Part shown: one piece after another, positions 48,753-59,552 of the stretch | Layout: each line of letters starts with the position of its first letter | How positions within the stretch are numbered: position 1 is the stretch's first letter | Source of the DNA: Jaapia argillacea MUCL 33604 | Lineage: Eukaryota > Basidiomycota > Agaricomycetes > Jaapiales > Jaapiaceae | Assembly (NCBI GenBank): GCA_000697665.1 | Contig: KL197711.1 | Span: forward strand, 1,446,529 to 1,510,528 | Reading direction: 5' to 3' | Length of the DNA stretch: 64,000 bases | Notes under the pieces: model-generated | Seen by the model: the letters and a program-made list of their open reading frames with translations, nothing else | Database searches by the model: none | What the model was told of the DNA's origin: nothing | Program-made: the position numbers and the translations under genes

Positions 48753-51700
48753 TGCTCGATTCTGGTGCTGAAAATTAGGAGGGCCTGTTGTTGGGGAGTG
48801 CTGGTGGGTTGGGAGAAAGAGGAGAGGAGGATGGAGGACGGGGAAACGGGGAATTTGTGCTCGACTGTAAGCAAGCTCTGTCTTGAATTGGTTCTCGGCA
48901 TGCCGTTCACTCCCAGCGCAATGCCGGGCCGTATCTAGAGACAACACAACCATGCCCCTCATCATCACTTCTCCCGGCACCCACCTTCTCCGCAGCCACA
49001 ATACTCCCTGCCAATCTTTCGATCTTTCCCAACTAGGTATCCCTCTTTCGCCTCCATTTCTGCGCCCTTTTGGCCCCTTTTCATCTCCTCATCTAGCGCC
49101 CCCCGGATTTCACAAATCCAGTACAACGCTTTCTCAGCGTCTACCAGTTCCCCCCTAAAATGACCTAATTTTCTTGCCGGTCTAGCGGGTCTTGCGCCAC
49201 ATAACCGCCTCCCTGGGACTCGCGTCGCACGATGCACCCCCTTACATTCCATCTCGCTCTCTGGCCGCATGTATCGCACGTCAAGATCTTCTCACCCAAC
49301 GTGTGCCTCGAACGGTCGCCACCTTCTCCCGTTCCGTGTAGGTTACTGACTCAGCGAGCGATTTCTCTTATCGTCCCTCGGGATCCACACCGGTCGTCCA
49401 TCGTTCTTCGCGCGTTTCGTCATCTCCATCCGAAGAAGAATTCGATGGGATCCCTCCGAACCGCCCATATACGGTATGTATGTACGTCTTTCGTTCATCT
49501 TACGGGCCATGCGTTGGCATCTTCCGTGCCAAGTCCATGGAGGTATGCTGACTGTGTCGTAAACGGTAAAGCTCGCTATTCCTTGTCCGCTTTCTCGTCA
49601 CACCCGTGTGAAACTCGCTTGAATGATTTATGCATCCTGATGACTTTCCTCTCGCAGACGGTTGGGTTGTCTTCTGTACTGCTGAAAACTTGTCCCTCTG
49701 AGGTGTCTTTTGCGAAAATCTTTGGACCCTGACTCTCCTGTATTCCCAGATCGTTCACGAGGCTAGAGCTTGTTTCGTTGCTCTTGTTCTGGATCGGAAG
49801 CTTCAACTGAACGGAAAGTTTCTTGTTACCCTGCGCCCGGCTTCTGTCAATCAGTTCAATCAAGAACACCCCCTCGCTCCCTGGTCTTTCAACCGTTGAT
49901 TCTCCGAAACGATTTCATGTCCAGAGCAACCTCACAAACCCGTCGTGTGCGATGTTCGGCGCCCATCCCGACTCATTCCCAAGCGTCCAGCGGTCTCTGG
50001 GAATCAACTCGTAGAAGCCTGTGATGACCGGTAGGTACTCAACTGATGTCTTACCGTGCCCTACCTTCCCTATTCGTCTTCTTACCCACCCTTTTTCTTA
50101 AGCTCGCTCGGTTAGTAAGAATGACGATCGTGATAAGTGGAGTGTAGGGGACTTGAGCGTGGTCTTCTGTAGTGGCGATCTTTCCGCTGGACATGTGTTC
50201 GACCCACCTTTCTCCGATCTTCCGATGATTTGGTTGTGCTGAAGGATCGGTTTCATAGCCTCGTCTCGAGACACCCTCTGACCTTTTTTCTTTTTGCCTG
50301 CTAGCCTCCTTGCAAAGATCTTCATCGCGAAGGCCCCATGTCCACTGCACACTAGCTCGTGGATAATGAAATCGATAGTGGTGGACCATGGCTAGCCACC
50401 ATCCATCGTTCTCACCTTCATCTCGGCCTGCCATTCGCCACATTTGCGCAGCAACGCACTGTCGATCGCCACGCAGACTGTATGGCTTTCGACCTTCGCC
50501 CTCGCACCGTATCTCATCATTCATCATATCTCGCATCCTGCCGCTCAGTTTCCGAGTCACCAACCCTCGCACTTATCCCTCGGCCATACCCTCGGATTAA
50601 TTACGTCCAACAAACTTTTCGAACTTGTAGGAAAAGTGGGTATGGGTGGGTATGGGAAAATGGTGCGGCTACTTCGGCCGCGCGTGGTTCACGCTGGCGT
50701 CAACAATCTTCTCGTGTCCTCGTGGCTTGCCTCTCCTCTCTTCCCCTCAGTTCTCCGTTTCTGGAATCAGAACCCTTCTAGGTGTTTGCTTCGGAAAGTA
50801 GCACAGCTTTGGGATGTGTTGTCTGCCTCCGTGCAATGATCACAATGGAAGTTGATTCTGCGAGTTCTTCTTACTGCTGGGGGTTTTCCTGCCAACAACC
50901 CGTCCGCCTTCTTGGACTTGTCTCTGGGTTGGCGGCCTCCCTTGGTTGTTACCCTTGCGACGCCAGACCCTTATCGGTTCGTTCCGCGTTCAACTTCGTT
51001 CTGATGCCTGGGATCTGAAAACACGGCGGCTCTGGGGGGCGTCTCTTTGCGCGGTTGTCATAGATGTCACCGACGAATCATTCCGGTACACTGGCTCATT
51101 CCCATGTCGGTTCATCTATCATGGTCTGCTGACAATGTTGCGGTGCACGTCCGAGCACAGGAGGTGCGCGGCACTATCTATCACCTCCGGTTTACAAATG
51201 TTCCATAGAGCTGGAACAAGTTCTGTGGAGATTGGGCGCTCACAGAAAAAGTCAAACGCCTCGCTTTCGTCCGGCCGGAAATATGGATCTGGTACCCAAG
51301 GGGCGAACGACCACGACGGGGGGTAGATAATCACCCACCAGTCGCGGATGGAGTCCGGGGTCGTGAGAGTGCGTACTCACGACTGGCGCGTGTTTCCTTC
51401 CTTGATCATATGATGGATCTCTGATCAGTCACCATTAACTTTCATCAACCCTCCGCAGTCAAATTCATGGGTACGCACAACTACATGATGCATGATACAT
51501 CACTGGGCAAACTATTCACCCGGAATTTACCTCCCGTTGAGGGGTGGGCCAACCTGGTGGTAAGTGTCGAGTTCGCCGCCGCCGGTAGAACATCGATGAT
51601 CTTACGAGGAGCAGGCTCGATAACGATAATGATTTTCTCTCCCCAGCCTTGACTATGAAATCCCAACGCCCCATTATCGGACATACGCCAAGAGGCACTA

Positions 51701-53164
51701 TTATTTTGGGACGCTATTACAAAAATATTCTGCTATCTTTGGACCTGCTGAATACCTCGAAAAGGGAGCAAGACAAGTTGTATGAACAATACACATCGCA
51801 CCCACCCCTTCTTTCTCCAACCGCTGTGTTTATCCGCTCCCATTCACTCTCTTGCCGTTCACAAGGGTCGTGCCGACCTTCAGACAGCCTGCGCCGTTGG
51901 AGAAACCTCTCCCCCACTCATATCCGACGATGCTGCGACCCTCCCGCGCCCCTCCAGTTGATTGAATCATTTGATGCTCCAGTGTAGTGACTCGAGACGT
52001 CGCGACGTACCGCTGTGGGATTTCACAGCTTCTTTCGATTCTCTCACTCCGAAGAGGAGAAGACCCGCCTCGAGCATTTCTTCTGATCGTTCTTCGTAGG
52101 CCTCACCACCAGAATCTTCGGTCAAGACCGCCCGATAGCCAGCCATGAGCACTTGAAACTCGTATGAGTACTTGGACTTCCCAATCCATGACGTCGATGG
52201 GGTGCGATGCTTCGTCCCCAAGAATCTGACTCAAGCCATAGGTATTTTCCCATCCGCTTCTTAAGATCTCTCGATAAGTCCCAACTCCGCAACTGGCACA
52301 GTCCCTCTCCACTCCCTACCTCAGGCCAGGACAATACCCTATCGAGAATCCCTTCCCTCAAGCTCCTTATTCAAGCTGGGAACTTTCGTTCCCTTGTCTT
52401 ACTCAACGGAGCGGCAGTTCAACCCTGTAGAAGATAGAAATACCGGTACACTACAATGCCAGGCTGTGATTATCCCATCTGTGTTTTACTGTCTGGACAA
52501 GCTGTTTTCACCAGCGATGGTCGTGCAGCCCTTCCTCGCCCGAAAGGCGGAATCTATCGTCCTCAATCCCAGCGTTAACCCATTTGTGCTCGATCTCCAA
52601 TCTACGATTTCCTGCGCGACATCACTGGCTGTATTCGCATGCACACACTTGTCGGCCGAGCTGTTCGCGGGATGGAGAGGTGTTTTCCTGGGCTATAGGA
52701 TGGCGGATGACGTAGATTCAAGGGACCGGGGCTACTCGCTCGAATCATTGTATGAGGGGTGCTCAATGGAGATGACACCATCCTCTCCCGAAAAACCTCA
52801 TCCCTGGTTGAGATTTGACAACCACAGGGCGGTGGATTACGGCGCACGTCGAGGTAAGTTCCCATCTCTTTCTCCTGGTTGAATCCCGATTTCTCGTATC
52901 CACCCTCTCGTCTCCAGTCTCGCGAGGCCATCGCCGCTCTGCCCCCATCCTCCCAAAACATATACATTTGTACATCCCATCATCGTTTGCTGCAATGACA
53001 GAATGCATCTTGTCCGCTTGAACGATATTACATCACACGTCATAGTTGAAATTCCCGGCTTGGTCCGGCAATATTTGATCACCTTCGTCCTCCACGAAAG
53101 TTCACAAGCAAGGTTGAGCGGTTTTAGCATCGCCGATTTCTTCCTGGTTATCCCGCTGAACATT
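48753..53164. other. Gene-poor stretch upstream of the MADS-box gene
   Basis: 4.4 kb with no recognisable protein domain. Open frames reach 166-173 codons (49232-49732 +, 50051-50572 -, 52394-52882 +), but their translations are rich in Ser, Arg, Pro and Cys without order, and they overlap on both strands. Pyrimidine-rich tracts are common at 48950-49600 on the + strand. It may be a long promoter or leader, or a non-coding transcript; an orphan gene cannot be excluded. Confidence 0.5.
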
Positions 53165-54202
53165 ATGGCTTCACGATTTGGTCAACGCACAGTCTCGCAG
53201 GCATTCAGAGCCGCGTCGCGCTCGACTTTCCAGCGAGTGAATGCTGGTGCAAAACGTAGGATGGCGTCGACCTCTCACGCGCCCAAGCCTGACAGCGATA
53301 CCCCTTGGATAGTACGTGTCATAGCTTTTCTCGCGCATGAAGGACTGAAGGGACTTAGAGTCTTTACTTGTTTCGTTTGAACCTCGAAGATTGGTTCTGC
53401 TCTAGTATTTGGTCCCGCTGTGAGTCAATATCCCAGGATTTTTAGACAGGGTGCCCGCTGACACGTATAACCAGATCCTCTACCTTTTGTTCCCCTCAGG
53501 CAAGGACAAGGCGCATGAGCATGGAGCGACTCAGGACAAACACTTTGATTCGAAGGCTGTCGCGAACCCTGTGCCGGCTAAAGAGGAACTACCAGCAGAG
53601 GAACCGGCGGCAGAGGCAGAGGCAGAATCCACTGAAGCCCCGCAGGAGGAACAAAAGGTCGGCTTCTCTTCCCCCTCATTTACAAAGCCCAGAATAATGT
53701 ATCCAATGTTGCAGAGCGACGACGCTCCTTCGGAAGAGCCCTCAGATGGTGCCGAGATGACCGATGACGATGGTGAGGCAGTCTCTGGAAAGGATGTCAA
53801 GGAAAGCATGGAGCAAGGATTTGTACGCGCCCTCGTATTCTCTGACGCGAATAACGTTAATGATTGCACATTGGTGTATTTTTACAGAACACTGATTCGC
53901 CAAAAGACGCTCAAGCCGCGGAAGAGGGTAAAGCAGAAGAAGGCGAAGAGGATAAGCATGCTGAAGGAGCTCCTGAACAGACATCCGAGGCCGAAGCTGA
54001 CCACGAGCAAAAATCCAAGCCTCAGGAGGAGACAAAGGAGGGGACGTTCCAGAGCTCGAAGGACGATGGGCCCACGGAATTGTCAGCGCCAAGGGAGGCA
54101 GCGAGGGTGAGTTTCATTTACCGTGGCCGATTGTCGAAGTGTCGCTGACCCGATCTATGCTTTCAGAAAAAGACCACACCCAAGGAGGCTGCGAAGGAGT
54201 GA
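53165..54202 (+). CDS. Small mitochondrial membrane protein with long acidic tail, unknown function
   Basis: The N-terminus MASRFGQRTVSQAFRAASRS then RVNAGAKRRMASTSH looks like a cleavable mitochondrial presequence. A single membrane segment follows across two introns: TPWI, IGSALVFGPA, ILYLLFPSG. The remainder is Glu/Ala/Lys-rich (PAEEPAAEAEAESTE, EEGKAEEGEEDKHAEG) and probably disordered, ending KKTTPKEAAKE. About five introns. I do not recognise a named family. An inner-membrane protein with a charged soluble tail is the natural reading, by inference. COX20 and VDAC nearby make this a mitochondrial cluster, though not a known operon-like unit. Confidence 0.7.
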
Positions 54203-54428
54203 AATACGGACTAGCTTGATCATAGACAGTGCCAATTTCTTTGAAATGAAACAATGTACCGTCAGAATAAGCAAGGGGTTTCCTCCTAGATGTTTTCGTA
54301 CTCGATGCTGCATGGAAGAGCTGTGATGCATGTGGAGTACGGACAAGAGTTTGGAGGGCGGTTGCCTGCGACCGTGAGAATCCTTCCTCACAAGTTGCTT
54401 TCCGAGTTTGTGGACTTCGTCTCGGAAA

Positions 54429-55078
54429 ATGGATCCAACTGCACCTTCAGACACCCCTGCTCCATCTTCCTCGACTCCCAAACGACCCGTGTACCAAGTG
54501 GCCACCACAGGCAGCTACTGGACAGATCTCAAAGAAGCTGTAAAGGTGAATGCCCATGACATCTGACTTTGACTGGAGAAACAAACCAAGACGTTCCTTT
54601 TCGCTCAAGGAAGAGAGTATCCATCTTCGATGACTTCCAACGAATAGGAGAGATTCCCTGCGCTAGGAATAGCCTGCTTAGTGGTATTGCAAGCGGTGCT
54701 GGTATTGGAGTAATCCGAGGGATGAATACTGGTGAGTCTGGCCACTCGCACAACTACGCCCCGGAGCGCTCATCTGGTGCGGAATGGTCAGGATTGTTCG
54801 CGGCCTGTAACTGGGCTGTCGGTACATTCGTCATTATATCAATAGGCACATGGTGGGTCGCTTTATATTTCTGAACTTGGTGCGTTTGATGACCTACTTG
54901 GAATCGTAGGCAGATTTGCCAGAATTCTCGCGAGACGGAGAGGAGGCGTATTCAACAAGTTGTGGAGGAAATGCCAAAACGGTTTGCGAAGCAGCAGCAG
55001 CAGCAGCAACAACAACAACAACAACCACCTCCACAGCAAAGTGATACAGCGGGAACAGCGAAATGTGATTCGCACTAG
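54429..55078 (+). CDS. COX20: Cytochrome c oxidase assembly protein COX20
   Basis: A chaperone of subunit Cox2 in the mitochondrial inner membrane. Four exons (54429-54545, 54614-54731, 54792-54852, 54910-55078) give 154 codons. The signature is IGEIPCARNSLLSGIASGAG then IGVIRGMNTG, the first hairpin helix with the family's IPC.R..L..G motif. The second helix is AACNWAVGTFVIISIGTW, with the usual NW. A charged helix follows (RETERRRIQQVVEEMPKRFA). The C-terminus adds 11 Gln and a Pro/Gln stretch that most COX20 proteins lack. The acceptor of intron 1 (CAAGGAAG) is weak but is the one that keeps frame. Confidence 0.88.
54992..55024 (+). repeat. CAG/CAA microsatellite coding 11 glutamines in COX20
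   Basis: Five CAG followed by six CAA codons, in frame within the last COX20 exon. The block structure suggests slippage in both codon types. Confidence 0.9.
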
Positions 55079-55196
55079 GGGTTGGGGACGAGATGAAAGA
55101 CACATCTAGAGACATTGATATATTCTATGCGTAAACTCGAGGTATCTTGTATCACCCTTTTCGCTCGTTTCAAGACGCTTATTCACCCGCCAATCC

Positions 55197-55914
55197 TCAC
55201 AGATACTCTGTAGTCCAAACTTCCTTGTTGAAGTTCTCTACCAACTCGGGATCATCCTTGGTGCAGTATGTTAGAGTCGGAAGGGATGAAAGTTTATCAA
55301 CCAACCTTGAATTTTGCTTGGAAAACCTCAAATCCACCTTGCAAAACCAAGACTTCGTGGTCGTTGTCGGCGCCTTCAGCTTGCATCATATCCCTGACCT
55401 CAGAGTATATCTGCAACGACGTAAGACCTTCGATGTGTCTGATGAGTGCTCCCTTACCCTCGCAGCCTTCGGACCTCTGAGTCGTCGTCAATTGAGTCTG
55501 GAGGTTCACTAATTCCATGATCAGAACTGACCTCATCTGTGACAAGAGACAGTGAAAAATGACAGTCTTGACATTCTTCGTCTTTTCCACCAATTCGTCC
55601 ACCTTGGCCAAGAATGTCTGAGATGGAAAGTTGTGACTCCCTTTGATATTACCTCCATGCCAATCGTCGTCCCGAACGTCAATCACGACATAATCCTTGT
55701 TGGGCACTTTATCGCTCTTGATGATCGCAGTCAGGTCCTGCACAACGTACAAGCTATGAGACCCCGTTCCCCACTGGCGATGAGCGGGTGTCGTACATCC
55801 GGAGTGATGTATCGAAACGACATGGCTGCTCTTCGATGCAATCCGGCTTTGACAGAAGATTGAAGTGATTGACTTTGGAGAAGTCACGGTGGCGCGGGCA
55901 ATCAGGGAAGCCAT
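55197..55914 (-). CDS. Rhodanese-fold Cdc25/Ych1-like phosphatase or arsenate reductase
   Basis: A small Cys-dependent enzyme of the Cdc25-like group (fission yeast Ibp1, budding yeast Ych1/Acr2). The fold reads DLTAIIKSDKVPNKDYVVID then VRDDDWHGGNIKGSHNFPS. The active loop spans an intron: FHCLLSQMR joined to GPKAARIYSEV, giving the family's HC-x-x-SQ-x-RGP-x-AAR with catalytic Cys and Arg intact. The end VLVLQGGFEVFQAKFK is joined to DDPELVENFNKEVWTTEYL. The start is taken at 55914 (MASLIARATVTS), which looks like a weak mitochondrial presequence. The segment between SKSSH and DLTAI may be an intron (GTCGTTTC...GTGCAG), so the N-terminus needs care. Phosphatase versus arsenate-reductase activity cannot be told here. 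Confidence 0.8.
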
Positions 55915-56319
55915 TATGTCACTTTGGACCAGCTAGACTTTTCGGAGAGACCGGGTATTTGACGACGGAGGGTCAAGTGTTCCGGGGTGGGATCTGGTTC
56001 CGTCGATTCGCGCCGCTACTTGGGAATCGTAAGCAATTGCGAGGCCACTTTTACTGGGTGCCTCCTTTACAAAATCACACAGGGAACAAACGTCTGACGA
56101 GGTCGGACGGCTTGGAGATAGAAAGGAACGAATACGCCATGGTTGGTGCAATTGCGATGGCTTTTTACGCAAAACTCAGCCAACGAGCCGGGCACGTTCG
56201 TCACAGGTTCTCGCGGCCGGAACTGTTCGGATGATGCCTGTGTAAACCCAAAAGGGCCATTTTCTGACGCCAGCACGTCTCTTTCTCCCCAACCACCTCA
56301 CCTCTTGTCTTTCATCGTC
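55915..56319. other. Divergent promoter between the Cdc25-like gene and VDAC
   Basis: 405 bp between two start codons. A 121-codon plus-strand frame (55869-56234) overlaps it but has no domain. A pyrimidine-rich stretch just before the VDAC ATG (56280-56315) is typical of strongly expressed fungal genes. Confidence 0.5.
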
Positions 56320-57488
56320 ATGTCTGCCCCTCAGCCAGTTCCCCCGTCCTGGAAGGTACCCTGAAAAGTCTAACAACGCCTGCAGACGTGTTTTCTGACC
56401 AGATTCATCTATAGGATATTGGAAAATCTTCCAACGACCTCCTCAGCAAGGACTTCCACTTCAGCGGAACTCAGCTCGAGGTCAAGACAGCGACGCCCTC
56501 TAATGTAACATTCAAAGTTGCCGGTATCCGGGACGCAAAGTCTGCCCTCATCAACGGTGACATTGAGGCCAAGTACACCGACAAGGCCCACGGCCTCACA
56601 TTCACCCAGAGTTGGACAACTTCCAACTTCCTCCGCTCGCAGGTTGAGCTCGAGAACCAGATTGCCAAGGGTCTCAAGCTTGACTTGAGCACCGGTCTTC
56701 ATGCCGACAAGGGCCAGAAGACTGCTCTCGTCAACGCCATTTACAAGCAACCCGGTCTCCACACCCGTGCCTTCCTTGACCTCTTCAAGGCAAGAAAACT
56801 TGATTCTAACTCTATCGCGTAGGCGCTGACTCTTGAAACGCTATTAGGGCCCCACCTTTACCGCTGACACCGTCCTCGGCCGTGATGGATTCCTTCTCGG
56901 AGCTGAGGCATCGTATAACGTGACTGAGGGAAAGGTCACCCACTACGCTGCCGCTGTTGGCTTCAGTGCCCCTGAATACGCTGTCGCCGTACATGGTCTC
57001 AAGAACTTGTCCACCTTCGCCGCCAGCTACTACCACAAGGTTAGCCCCGACGTCGAGGCCGGTGCCAAGGCCGTCTACGACACCTCCTCCACTCACAAGG
57101 GCATCAGCCTTGAAGTTGGTACCAAGACGTGAGTTGACGTGCACCGTCTTTTTTTGCACAGCAGCTGATGATTATTTGAATGATTAGTTACCTTGATGCT
57201 GCTGCCTTCATCAAGGCCAAGATCAACAACCACGGTATTCTCGCTCTCGGTATGTAGTTATTTATCCCATAACCGGCAAGTCACTAACGCCATTATCCCA
57301 GGCTATACTCAGGCTCTCCGACCCGGCGTCAAGGCATCCTTCGGCCTTGCTCTCGACACCCAAAAGTTGAACGAGGCTTCCCCCTCGGGCTCCGCACACA
57401 AGGTAAGGATCCTGTTTATGCCTATGTATTCAATTCCTGACCTAGAGGGTTATGTTAGGTCGGCGCAAGCTTCGTCTTCGAGGCATGA
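56320..57488 (+). CDS. POR1: Mitochondrial outer-membrane porin (VDAC)
   Basis: A beta-barrel channel for metabolites. The start MSAPQPVPPSWK is joined to DIGKSSNDLLSKDF, the conserved N-terminal helix. Strands follow: TQLEVKTATPSNVTFKVAG, GDIEAKYTDKAHGLTFTQSW, LRSQVELENQIAKGLKLDLS, then after an intron GPTFTADTVLGRDGFLLGAE, then ASYNVTEGKVTHYAAAVGF and GISLEVGTKT. The eukaryotic porin signature lies in YLDAAAFIKAKINNHGILAL and GYTQALRPGVKASFGLALDT. The end is VGASFVFEA. Introns are at about 56357-56414, 56790-56847, 57131-57187, 57250-57300 and 57402-57458. Codons are strongly C-ending, fitting high expression. No break seen. Confidence 0.93.
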
Positions 57489-57741
57489 GCGAGGAATTGG
57501 TTGGGGTTGGTCATTGTCATCTACTACATTACTGGCTCGGTTGCGTAGTCGTGAAAAACGATGTGCTGGAATGACAGAATGGTTCGGTCATTACCCGCCC
57601 CGCTCACATGTGCTCCTGAAATGTTCAAATTCCTGCAAGGGGTGAAACATGACATTGCTTCTATTTCCCAGTTCCAACAAGCATACAACGGGATCCGGAG
57701 GATGTCGTGATCCTCTCCACAAGCCACCCTATTAGCATCCG

Positions 57742-59259
57742 TCATTGGTTCCATCTGAATCCGATCCGCCAGAGGTAAGTAAGGTTCATCGCGATTTGAA
57801 AAGTGTCAGTGGGAAGGTTGTTAGGGTTTAGTAAACGGAGAGCCTCCGCAAGTACAGTGTCGTCAAAGTGGGTTTTGGCATAACGTCCAGCGAGTGGGTC
57901 AGCTTGTACGACAGGAATGTAACCGTCAGCAGTGTAAACGTTTTCGAGGAATTCATTGAGTAAGTTTTGCGATCTGCGCACGGCGGTGAGAACCTCGGGA
58001 TCGTTTCCAGACTGAGTGGGATCTTCCTCTTCCTCTTCTTCCTGCATGAGAAGTGTTCGCCAGTGTCTTTGCGGAATATTTGCGCATCCCGAAGACTTCC
58101 ACGTGTGGGTTTGAGTTTCGAAGGGTTGAGAAAGCGGCTGGGAGTAGTAGAAGTTCTGGGGCGGAGTGGGTAGGGAAGCCTGACGAGGGGACTCCGTCCC
58201 GTGTCTAAGAGGCATGACAAAGCTGAGAGAGCGAAGAGGATTCTCGAGGAACGGTTGAGGAAGAGGGCTTTTAGACTCTAGTGGGGTAGGTTCCAAAGAG
58301 GGATACCGGAGCGTAGAAGAGAGATTTCCAGAGGACACAAAATCCAGAGGTTCAAGCTCTGGGTGGAGCAGATGGGCACATGCAAAGCGCAACCAGAAGT
58401 CTGAGTAATTTGACGGAGGTGGGTCAGCAGCTGACGGCGGCTTGGAAGTCACGTTGGTTCGGTGGGGATTATGGCCGGGGTCAACAGAGATGAGGTTCAT
58501 GAGATCTTCGGAAAGCATCGGCGGACGTGCGGACAGTCTGTCATCGAGATTATCGTGGTGGATGTGAATGGGAGAGCATGCCTGGGTGACTATATGCTCG
58601 TCGGAAGCAGCCGCATGTGGTTTCCTCGGTGTAGGGGATCGGTACTGTAAAAGAAACGGCGACGGTGAGGACAGATTATATCCATCGAGGAGGTGCGACC
58701 CAAATTGCGTGTCGAATGCGTCAGAAAGTAAAGGGTCAGAGTCCAAAGTTGTGTTGGACACCAGAGACGGGCTGGAGCGAGGAGGGGATGACGGTGGTAA
58801 GGAATCTTGGTGGGATGGTGGGATGTGGGAAGTACTAGATTCTAGTTTCGGTTTGATCGGTCGCTGGCGCCTGTCCCTTCGTAGGGGGACAAGATTGACA
58901 TTGTCCGTGGTGAGGCCAACGATTGACTCTTCTGCTTTGATGGATTTTCCTCGTTTCTTCCGAGAGTATTTGCTAGCTTTGCCTCTCTGGCGGATAAACC
59001 AGCTACTAACCCATTTCTTTCCCCTTGAAGAACGGAGGAGCTTCGTAACTTAGCAGCGTAATCATGAATTTGACACATACAGTCCAGTGGAGGAGCACAA
59101 CTCGTCTAGTTGAGTACCAGAGCATTGCGTGCTTTTTTCAAAGGCAGCTAACAAAAGATGTAGTTGACATGGGTCCGCGTGAACAGCCGCAGGCTTGATT
59201 TTCGGAAGTTCATAAAGTGACGCTTCAATAGCCTCTGCTTTCACTGCTCGACCAGTCAT
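57742..59259 (-). CDS. Second atypical homeodomain protein with Arg51
   Basis: Two exons (59259-59081 and 59023-57742) give 486 codons with exact frame. Helix 1 is PCQLHLLLAAFEKSTQCSG, helix 2 is QLDELCSSTGL, and across the intron the recognition helix is GKKWVSSWFIRQRGKASK. With this splice the spacing from TGL to WF matches a standard 60-residue homeodomain. Position 51 is Arg (WFIRQR) where Asn is normal; Arg53 is kept. Basic residues follow (YSRKKRGK). The remainder is Ser/Pro-rich, with an EEEEEED run near residue 385, and the end has FQIAMNLTYLWRIGFRWNQ. The helix-3 pattern W-V-x-x-W-F-x-R-x-R matches the gene at 29851-31226, suggesting a shared atypical subfamily. The target DNA is unknown. 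Confidence 0.8.
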
Positions 59260-59552
59260 TCGAAGTCCAAGTTTTGGTCCAAGTTTTTGATGCGAGGAGT
59301 ACGGTCAGGGATATCAGAGCGGTATATGAAGGTTGAGAGCGGCAAACGAGTTCTTGGAAATGTGACGCATATAGTCACATCACGTGGAACGGTCACAAGC
59401 GACGATCTGCGTTTTCCAGCTTGTGTTTTTTTGTATTGAGTGAGGGAATGTCGAATCAGAGAGATGGTCTGCTCGCAGACGCTAGTACGTACTGCATGCG
59501 ACTACTTACTGCTAGTACTAGCTCCAACCTCATCCTTTCTCCTCCCAACTTA

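Noticed and set aside
52394-52882. 162-codon plus frame in the MADS upstream stretch
   Set aside because: No domain, and the minus strand is equally open; kept only as part of the unassigned stretch.
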